Below, one piece after another: positions 1-5,579 of a stretch of DNA of 14,993 bases. The notes under the pieces are model-generated. The model was given only the letters and a program-made list of their open reading frames with translations, was not told where the DNA came from and searched no databases. Each line of letters opens with the position of its first letter. Position 1 is the first letter of the stretch. The stretch covers positions 1 to 14,993 of the forward strand of contig DUHJ01000089.1 in assembly GCA_013330925.1 (NCBI GenBank), written 5' to 3'. Both the position numbers and the translations under genes were made by a program. The stretch comes from Candidatus Poseidoniaceae archaeon. GTDB taxonomy: Archaea > Thermoplasmatota > Poseidoniia > Poseidoniales > Poseidoniaceae.

Positions 1-298
1 CTGTGGTGGAGATGTCGCACACCAGGGTTACGCCATAGGCGTCAAGCAGCCAATCAGGAAGCACCTCTTCCGATGAAAAATGGTTGTGATAGACGTTGAT
101 TCCAGTGTCAATAGGCGCCACGACACTGAACGGACGCCAAAGTTGCTCTTGATTTCCCTCGTTTGCTTGGTCGCTCAGGGAGGGTGTTGTGGGCTTGAGC
201 ACGGCCACGGCGGAGAAAGCCACGGCAATCAAAAGGGTCGCCACAAGTAGAGCGCCAGGTGTGGCAAGACGTCCGGAGGGGGCGTCTTCGCTGTCCAT
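1..298 (-). CDS. Membrane-anchored, possibly subtilisin-like serine protease, N-terminus only (cut by window edge)
   Basis: An open frame begins at an ATG at 298-296 and runs off the left edge after 99 codons, so only the N-terminus is visible. Residues 1-15 are polar. Residues 16-34 form one hydrophobic helix rich in Ala, Leu and Val, read as an uncleaved anchor or signal peptide, followed by a polar linker. At residues 59-70 the text VVAPIDTGINVY resembles the block around the catalytic Asp of S8 subtilases (D-T-G), with Asp64 as the candidate. The Ser and His blocks would lie outside the window, so the protease assignment rests on one motif. A purine-rich GGGAGGGG stretch lies about 6 nt upstream of the ATG and supports the start. 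The gene diverges from orn across about 70 bp. It could instead be an unrelated secreted protein. Confidence 0.5.
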   Translation of the reverse strand, partial: MDSEDAPSGRLATPGALLVATLLIAVAFSAVAVLKPTTPSLSDQANEGNQEQLWRPFSVVAPIDTGINVYHNHFSSEEVLPDWLLDAYGVTLVCDISTT

Positions 299-368
299 GA
301 TTGCCCCTCCCTTGTGTTGAACATGAAACCTGCGCCCCATTCATACGTGCCGCGGAACAGTGCAACCC

Positions 369-905
369 ATGCGCGGGGACCGATTGGTGTGGATCGACCT
401 TGAGATGACAGGGTTGGACATCGTTCACGATCGCATCATCGAAATCGCCACGCTGGTGACCGACGGTGACTTGAACCTCATCGCAGAAGGACCAAACCTC
501 GCCGTCACGGTCTCCGAAGAGGCCATTGCCGGAATGGACGAATGGAACACGACGCATCACCACGCCAGCGGTCTCGTGGAACGCATCCGGACCGCAGGAG
601 TCAGCATCGATGAGGCACAAGCGCAGACCTTGGCTTTCCTCCGTGAACACGTGACGGCCAACACCGCCCCCTTGTGCGGTAACTCGGTCTGGAACGACAA
701 GCGCTTCTTGGAAAAGGAAATGCCCGACATTGTCGAGTTCCTCCATTACCGAATGATCGACGTGTCCACCATCAAGGAATTGGCACGGCGCTGGTACCCT
801 GATGTTCCGCGGTACCCAAAGAAAGGCGCGCACTTGGCGTTGGACGACATTCGAGAGTCCGTGGAAGAGTTGCGCCACTTCCGAGAGCGCGTGTTCAAGT
901 CCTGA
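369..905 (+). CDS. orn: Oligoribonuclease (DEDDh 3'-5' exoribonuclease)
   Basis: This enzyme degrades 2-5 nt RNA oligomers, including linear pGpG in bacteria, to mononucleotides in the cytoplasm. The 178-residue product matches the usual Orn length and is collinear with the Escherichia coli protein as I recall it. The DEDDh residues are all visible: Asp10 and Glu12 in WIDLEMTG, Asp110 in GNSVWNDKRF, and His155 and Asp160 in GAHLALDDI. The family block DVSTIKELARRW is also intact. ATG 369 is preferred over an in-frame GTG at 360 because a weak TATA-like TTCATACG at 340-347 lies about 25 bp upstream, which would suit a leaderless transcript; no Shine-Dalgarno is evident. The stop abuts the xdhC stop on the other strand with no base between. 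Orn is mainly a bacterial and eukaryotic family, so its presence here suggests an old acquisition if the host is archaeal. Confidence 0.95.
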   Translation: MRGDRLVWIDLEMTGLDIVHDRIIEIATLVTDGDLNLIAEGPNLAVTVSEEAIAGMDEWNTTHHHASGLVERIRTAGVSIDEAQAQTLAFLREHVTANTAPLCGNSVWNDKRFLEKEMPDIVEFLHYRMIDVSTIKELARRWYPDVPRYPKKGAHLALDDIRESVEELRHFRERVFKS

Positions 906-1817
906 TCACAGGGCATCGCGCCACGTCGGTTCGCCGGGGGAAAGACCGGCTTGTGAAGCCATGATGGCAGCGGCAACCGCCACGGCGATTTCTTCGGGAG
1001 TTTCCGCACCGATGTTGAGGCCAATGGGACACACCACGGCTTCCACCACCGTTTCTGGCAGACCGGACTCGAGGCAACCGTCACGGAACGAGGTCCATTT
1101 CGCCCGTGAACCGATGCAGCCAACGCGAGGCGTCCCTCCTTCGCCCGGGACTTCTTTTGCCGCAACAAAGCGTTCGAGGAGACCGTGAAGGCGTGCCCTG
1201 TCCTCGGCATGGTCGTGACCCAGAAGGAGAATGTCGGTAAATCGCCGCAAGGTGTGGGCGTCTTCACGTTGCAAGAAGGCCTCAACGCTTGACACGTGGC
1301 GCTCGACCGCGGCGGGATGCTGTTCCATGCCCGCATAGGCTTCCCTCGAGTCCTGCACCGAGGTGCGCCAGCCGAGTTGCTGGGCGAGATGAGCGAAAGC
1401 AACGGCACAATGGCCTCCACCCATCAGCAAGACGTGGGGGGTCGGGTGAAGCACGTCGATCGACACCGTCACTCGTCCCCCGCAAAGCGAATCCAGCGCC
1501 ACGACCTCATAGCCCTTGGCCCCACGGTGCAAACCGTAGGTGAGCACGGCCCCCATCGGGCGACCAGGGGCGTCCAGGCGTTCCAGCATGGCTGCTTTCA
1601 CGCGCTCCTCCAGGCCAGCTCCTCCAACGGTTCCCTTCCATGTGGGTCCCGAAGACAAGGCAAGACGCGCACCGGCCTTTCCGGGAACGGAACCAGAGGT
1701 CGTGACCACCGAGGCGACCACCACGCGCTGCCCCCCGTCGCAGGTCGCAAGCGCCCAACGGAGCACGTCGAGGCCCATGCCCGGGCGTGGTGGCCCCACG
1801 TCAAGGGTTTTCTCCAC
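906..1817 (-). CDS. xdhC: XdhC/CoxI-family molybdenum hydroxylase maturation factor
   Basis: XdhC-type proteins bind molybdenum cofactor, promote its sulfuration and deliver it to xanthine dehydrogenase-family enzymes. The N-terminal XdhC/CoxI part (about residues 15-120) contains VVTTSGSVPGKAGARL and ends in LCGGRVTVSIDVL. A linker leads to a Rossmann-like C-terminal domain with the nucleotide loop LLMGGGHCAVAFA near residue 131. Further family blocks are GCIGSRAKW (233-241) and PIGLNIGAETPEEIAVAVAA (264-283). The stated start is a GTG at 1817 that overlaps the end of the upstream mocA-like gene by 17 bp. An ATG 13 codons downstream (1778) is a credible alternative. Overlap with the cytidylyltransferase gene points to co-translation and a shared role. 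No molybdenum hydroxylase subunit gene is in the window. Confidence 0.88.
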   Translation of the reverse strand: MEKTLDVGPPRPGMGLDVLRWALATCDGGQRVVVASVVTTSGSVPGKAGARLALSSGPTWKGTVGGAGLEERVKAAMLERLDAPGRPMGAVLTYGLHRGAKGYEVVALDSLCGGRVTVSIDVLHPTPHVLLMGGGHCAVAFAHLAQQLGWRTSVQDSREAYAGMEQHPAAVERHVSSVEAFLQREDAHTLRRFTDILLLGHDHAEDRARLHGLLERFVAAKEVPGEGGTPRVGCIGSRAKWTSFRDGCLESGLPETVVEAVVCPIGLNIGAETPEEIAVAVAAAIMASQAGLSPGEPTWRDAL

Positions 1818-2376
1818 GCCTCAGCCAGCCCTCCAAGGACTGTACGGCTGCAAGATCGTCCGGCCTGTCGAGGTTCAAGTGCAGGAAAGGCGCGGCCACG
1901 TCAACAAGGGCACGCGAGGGCAGCGCGTCACGCAACGGCGCATCTTTGGCGAGCTTCTTGATGCGTGCCAGGGCCTCGCCTCGAACGAGCAGAGGGTGGC
2001 CCGCACGACCGTCAAAAGACGGCACCACGGCCTCACCGGAAGCGGAAAGGAGGGCATGAACAACCTCTGCATCCCATCCCGGGCGATCCACAGGGCACAC
2101 CAACACCTCCTGCACATCCTCCGCAAGTTGCTCCAAACCCAAGTGGAGGCTTCCTGTTCGACCGTCGTTAGGACGTGGGTTGATCACCACATGGCAAGGA
2201 AGGGCTGAGGCAGCGTCAGCAAGGTTTGGATGGACCACGACCACCGTTTCGATCCCGAGGGCATTCAACCGCGCCACGGCCACGCTCAAGACCGTGCCGC
2301 TGAGCAACGGCACCATGGCTTTGGGTTGACCAAGCCGCCGGCTTGCACCACCGGCCAAGACCACCGCTGCGACCAT
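1801..2376 (-). CDS. mocA: MobA/MocA-like molybdenum cofactor nucleotidyltransferase
   Basis: This is a 191-residue nucleotidyltransferase of the MobA-like NTP transferase fold. The N-terminus carries the NTP-binding signature LAGGASRRLGQPKA (7-20). Later blocks are CPVDRPG (94-100, the metal and NTP site), GHP (126-128) and LNLDRPDDL (167-175). MocA makes molybdopterin cytosine dinucleotide and MobA makes the guanine form. I favour MocA because the next gene is xdhC, and the pair serves xanthine dehydrogenase or CO dehydrogenase-type enzymes, but sequence alone does not settle CTP versus GTP. The start at 2376 is chosen because AGGGTGA lies 4 nt upstream and the LAGG motif then begins at residue 7. 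The frame is open 29 codons farther upstream, but that extension would run into the divergent gene. Confidence 0.85.
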   Translation of the reverse strand: MVAAVVLAGGASRRLGQPKAMVPLLSGTVLSVAVARLNALGIETVVVVHPNLADAASALPCHVVINPRPNDGRTGSLHLGLEQLAEDVQEVLVCPVDRPGWDAEVVHALLSASGEAVVPSFDGRAGHPLLVRGEALARIKKLAKDAPLRDALPSRALVDVAAPFLHLNLDRPDDLAAVQSLEGWLRRGENP

Positions 2377-2380
2377 GTGT

Positions 2381-2387
2381 TCACCCT
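2381..2387 (-). promoter_or_regulatory. Shine-Dalgarno site of the mocA-like gene
   Basis: AGGGTGA on the minus strand lies 4 nt before the ATG at 2376. GGTGA is part of the archaeal consensus GGAGGTGAT, and the same GGTGA-N4-ATG arrangement appears before the fused E1 gene at 8188-8192. It decides the start of the mocA-like gene. Confidence 0.6.
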
Positions 2388-2443
2388 GATTCCGTGGTGG
2401 TTGGTCTTGTGCTTCAAAAGTGGTGGTGCGAAGGTCATCGGGT

Positions 2444-3211
2444 ATGCCACACGCCATCGTCACACATCGCGAGACATGGGCTCAGAACATGGTCAAGTCC
2501 ATGCAATTGCTTGACGCTGTGCTCAGGGAACACCAACAGGCGACCGTGATGGACCCTCGTGCCGGCATCGTCCCCACTTGCCCACGCCTCATCGCCGTCC
2601 TTTTGCTCAAAGGAGACTCCGGCCGCACCTACCGCCTCAGCATCAGGGACATGGACGGCACAGGGCTGAATTGCAGTTTCACCGTCGAGGGAGCCCGCTG
2701 GAGAACCGACCTGCTGTCGCCGTACAAGACCGGTGCTGCGGTGGCCTCGCTCTGCCTGCAGTCCACACAACACGACTTGCCGGCCGGCGATCGCGCGGTC
2801 AGCTTGGTCCTCTCCCTGCTGCGTGACCGCCAAACCGCGATGCGCATCCCCCTGTTGGGGCAATTTATCGCCGCCGACCGTGCCATGCTCAAGAACATCG
2901 GGATGTTCACCGACGAAGGGCCCATGCCGGACTTCGAGGAGCCTGAAGAGTTTGATTTCCCGCCAATGAACGCTGTCCCGGAGGCATTCGAATCCCCTCC
3001 CGACGAAGACGAGCCTGAAGACCCGCACGAATGGACGGAGCTGGACGAGTTGTTTCATGCACCACGAGCGAGCGTCCCGTTGGAAGGCACTAGCGAAGCC
3101 TCCGAACCGGAGTCTCCGCCCTCACATGAGCAGACCATGCTTCGTGCGGCCGATGAAGCCGCGGAGGTCGGTTTGGAGCATCTCGCCGCTGCCCTGAGGG
3201 CCTTGGCATGA
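2444..3211 (+). CDS. Unrecognised protein with acidic, proline-rich C-terminal half
   Basis: I do not recognise this 255-residue protein. Residues 1-155 look globular, with an amphipathic N-terminal helix (about 10-32), a strand-rich centre (VPTCPRLIAVLLLKGD, TYRLSIRDMDG), and then a helical part with LVLSLLRDRQ and IPLLGQFIAAD. Residues 160-232 are low complexity, rich in Glu, Asp, Pro and Ser, and probably disordered. The last 28 residues form an Ala/Leu/Glu amphipathic helix that could be a docking segment. No signal peptide or membrane helix is visible. ATG 2444 is preferred over an in-frame GTG at 2420 because a weak A/T-rich CTTCAAAAG lies about 28 bp upstream, but no clear Shine-Dalgarno supports either. 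It diverges from the mocA-like gene and converges on the acyl-CoA dehydrogenase with 3 bp between stop codons. Codon use resembles that of its neighbours. Confidence 0.75.
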   Translation: MPHAIVTHRETWAQNMVKSMQLLDAVLREHQQATVMDPRAGIVPTCPRLIAVLLLKGDSGRTYRLSIRDMDGTGLNCSFTVEGARWRTDLLSPYKTGAAVASLCLQSTQHDLPAGDRAVSLVLSLLRDRQTAMRIPLLGQFIAADRAMLKNIGMFTDEGPMPDFEEPEEFDFPPMNAVPEAFESPPDEDEPEDPHEWTELDELFHAPRASVPLEGTSEASEPESPPSHEQTMLRAADEAAEVGLEHLAAALRALA

Positions 3212-3214
3212 GCC

Positions 3215-4360
3215 TCAATTTCGGGTGATTTCCCGTCCAATGATCATCCGTTGAACTTGGCTGCTGCCCTCGTAAATCTGCATCACCTTGGCGGCACGCA
3301 TCAAGCGAGCGACGGGATATTCTTCGGAATAGCCGTACCCACCGTACACCTGCACCGCATCCGTGGCGACTTCCATCGCGCTGTCGGACGCAAAGCGCTT
3401 TGCGTGCGCGGCCGATTCCGTGTTCCGAACGCCCACGTCGCTTTCGGAAGCGGAGCGCCAGGTCAACAGCCGAGATGCCTCGATTTTGGTCTTCATGTCG
3501 GCCAGCATGAACTGAATGGCTTGGTGCTGATGCAAGGGCTTCCCGAAACTCTGGCGCTCACCGGCGTAGGTCAGCGCGTGTTCGTAGGCCGCACGTGCCA
3601 AGCCCGTCGCGTGAGCCGCAATGTTGGGCCGGGAAAGGTCGAAGGCTTGCATGGCGTTCATCCAACCCCCAGATTCCGATTCACCGATGAGGTGATTGGC
3701 AGGAACCCGCACGTCGTCGAAGGTGATGGAGCGGGTGTCGCTGCACCGCTGACCCATGTTCGTTTCCTTCTTCCCAAGGCTCAATCCCTCACGGTCGGCC
3801 TCGACAATGAACCCGGACATGCCGCGGTAACCGGCATCAGGGTCGGTCTTGGCGAGCACGAAGAAGAAATCCGCATAACCTGCTCCGGTGATCCACATCT
3901 TTGAGCCGTTGATGACGTATTCGTCGCCGTCCCGACGGGCGGTGGTCGTGATGGCGGCCACGTCAGATCCAGCACCCGGTTCGGTCACGGCGTACGAAGC
4001 AAGCGCACCCTCTTCTGCGATTTTCCGCAACCAGACTTGCTTCTGGGCCTCGGTCGCTCCGGTGATGATGGGTGCGGTGGCGAGGGCCGTGGCGTAGGCC
4101 GCGGTTGCAAACCCAGGATCGCCCCATGCCAGCTCCTCGTTGACCAGCACCTCTTCCATGCAACCCAAACCAGGGCCACCGTAGGCTTCGGGAATGTGAA
4201 GGTTCAGCAATCCCATTTCGTGGGCAGCCCGAATCGTGTCGATGGGATAGACCTCGTCGGCGTCCCAGTGCTCAGCGTGAGGACGGATTTCGTCCACGGC
4301 AAATTCGTGGGCCAATTCCCGCAGCATCTCCTGCATCTCGTCGAGTTGGAAGTCGACCAT
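3215..4360 (-). CDS. Acyl-CoA dehydrogenase (FAD-dependent)
   Basis: This enzyme makes the alpha-beta double bond in an acyl-CoA with FAD as acceptor, in fatty-acid or branched-chain amino-acid breakdown. At 381 residues it has the standard length. Both family signatures are present: AVTEPGAGSDVAA (124-136) and the C-terminal block QVYGGYGYSEEYPVARLMRA (337-356). Glu364 in QIYEGSSQVQR is at the usual catalytic base position of short-chain and medium-chain enzymes. The MWITGAG block (155-161) of the FAD-binding middle domain is intact. The ATG at 4360 gives a normal N-terminal helix; no strong Shine-Dalgarno is seen. It is the last gene of the long minus-strand directon, 41 bp after the antiporter gene. 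Chain-length preference cannot be read. Butyryl-, isovaleryl- or 2-methylacyl-CoA are possible, and the E1 gene in the same directon hints at branched-chain substrates. Confidence 0.95.
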   Translation of the reverse strand: MVDFQLDEMQEMLRELAHEFAVDEIRPHAEHWDADEVYPIDTIRAAHEMGLLNLHIPEAYGGPGLGCMEEVLVNEELAWGDPGFATAAYATALATAPIITGATEAQKQVWLRKIAEEGALASYAVTEPGAGSDVAAITTTARRDGDEYVINGSKMWITGAGYADFFFVLAKTDPDAGYRGMSGFIVEADREGLSLGKKETNMGQRCSDTRSITFDDVRVPANHLIGESESGGWMNAMQAFDLSRPNIAAHATGLARAAYEHALTYAGERQSFGKPLHQHQAIQFMLADMKTKIEASRLLTWRSASESDVGVRNTESAAHAKRFASDSAMEVATDAVQVYGGYGYSEEYPVARLMRAAKVMQIYEGSSQVQRMIIGREITRN

Positions 4361-4401
4361 GCCCTGCCGACAAGGCGGCCGGACTTAATGCTCGTCAATG
4401 C

Positions 4402-5532
4402 TCACGTGGCGAGGATGGTTCCGTTTCGCTGAAGGGCGAGCAACACAAGGAACACGAGGTAGAGCGAGATGAGCATCGCTCCTTCTCGTCGGCGGAATCG
4501 GTAATTTGTCCGCATGAAGAGCAAGGCAACGCCGATGGACACGATGGTGGCGGGGATGATCAGTCCAGAGGTGATGGTCCAACCTGCGGCTGAAACCTCG
4601 AGTGGGTGGACCAATGCCGCGATGCCAATCGACAACGTTGGATCGGTGATGTTGGACCCGACCAAGGTGCCGATGGCAACACCCTCGCTCTTCTTGACGG
4701 AAAGCAAGGCGATGGTCAACTCGGGGAGCGAAGTCCCAATGCCTGAGATGGTCGTGCCGATCACGGCTTCAGAAACGTTGAGTTTCTCCGCCACCTGAAC
4801 CGCCAACTCGACGAGATGGTGGGCAGCAAACAAGGCGAAGGCAAGCCCGAGCACGACCATGACGATCGAAGCACCGGTGCTCCACAAGGACATGGATTCG
4901 CCCGCTTGCGGCTCGAGGCCTTGGTTCCGGGCGTCCTCCTGGATTTCTTTTCGGTGCCGGACCAGCCACACCACGTACCAGACGTAGGCCAGCACCAAGA
5001 AACCGCCTTCGACCCTGCTCAAGGTGGTGCCGGTCCAAATCAGGATGCCCAACAATACGTTGGCACTCAGCATCAGCATGCCGTCACGTCGAAGCCATTC
5101 TGGGCCAACACGAATGGGCCGGGTGAAGGCAACGATGCCGAGAATGAGGGTGATTTGAACCAGCACCGAGCCAAAAATGGAACCGACGGCAAGGTCAGCC
5201 ACATCACCCGTTGACGTGGGGATGTCATAGGCCGCAGAGGCGGTCACCAGGATTTCTGGCAGGGAGGTCCCAATCGACACCACCGTCAATCCAATGACCA
5301 CTTCGGCCACGCCTGCACGCTTGGCCAAACTCCGCGCTCCGGCGATGAAAAAATCAGCCGAGGAAACGAGCAAACCGATGGCCAAGACCAACAGCACCGC
5401 GACGGCGCTCAGGGCATTCTTGTCCAAGATGCTCTCGAGGAAGAGCAAACCGAGGAACAAAGACGCCGTCAGCACGAAGGCGTTGTAGGACAGCAACTTT
5501 GGCAGCCCTTGCACCTGCTCGGGCTCCGCCAT
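4402..5532 (-). CDS. CaCA-family Na+/Ca2+-type cation antiporter
   Basis: This integral membrane protein of 376 residues probably exchanges Ca2+ for Na+ or H+ across the cytoplasmic membrane. The two inverted alpha repeats that define the CaCA superfamily are clear. Alpha-1 holds GTSLPEILV (88-96) and VGSIFGSVLVQ (116-126). Alpha-2 holds GTSLPELTIAL (266-276) and VGSNITDPTLSIG (291-303). The Glu in each LPE is the expected cation ligand. About ten hydrophobic segments alternate with short loops, with a charged cytosolic loop near 191-213 between the halves, much shorter than in animal NCX proteins; this fits the YrbG/MJ0091-like group. The ATG at 5532 follows the fused E1 stop by 47 bp. A hairpin at 5547-5575 lies in that gap. 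Ion specificity is not readable from sequence. Confidence 0.92.
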   Translation of the reverse strand: MAEPEQVQGLPKLLSYNAFVLTASLFLGLLFLESILDKNALSAVAVLLVLAIGLLVSSADFFIAGARSLAKRAGVAEVVIGLTVVSIGTSLPEILVTASAAYDIPTSTGDVADLAVGSIFGSVLVQITLILGIVAFTRPIRVGPEWLRRDGMLMLSANVLLGILIWTGTTLSRVEGGFLVLAYVWYVVWLVRHRKEIQEDARNQGLEPQAGESMSLWSTGASIVMVVLGLAFALFAAHHLVELAVQVAEKLNVSEAVIGTTISGIGTSLPELTIALLSVKKSEGVAIGTLVGSNITDPTLSIGIAALVHPLEVSAAGWTITSGLIIPATIVSIGVALLFMRTNYRFRRREGAMLISLYLVFLVLLALQRNGTILAT

Positions 5533-5546
5533 GAAGCACCGGGAGC

Positions 5547-5575
5547 CTCACCCCTTCATCATCCTTCAGGGTGAG
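5547..5575 (-). other. Intergenic hairpin between fused E1 and antiporter genes
   Basis: CTCACCC (5547-5553) and GGGTGAG (5569-5575) form a perfect 7-bp inverted repeat with a 15-nt loop, just after the E1 stop codon and 14 nt before the antiporter ATG. On the transcript the arm nearer the antiporter contains GGTGAG, which resembles a Shine-Dalgarno core, though it lies farther from the ATG than ideal. It has no T-run, so a classical intrinsic terminator is unlikely. It could be an RNA processing or translation-control element, or chance. Confidence 0.35.
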
Positions 5576-5579
5576 TCGG

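Noticed and set aside
1296..2208. Two overlapping plus-strand frames opposite xdhC and the mocA-like gene
   Set aside because: They are antisense to recognised families and show no domain or start signal.
3251..3904. Open frame on the plus strand opposite the acyl-CoA dehydrogenase
   Set aside because: It is a shadow of the dehydrogenase, which has both family signatures on the minus strand.
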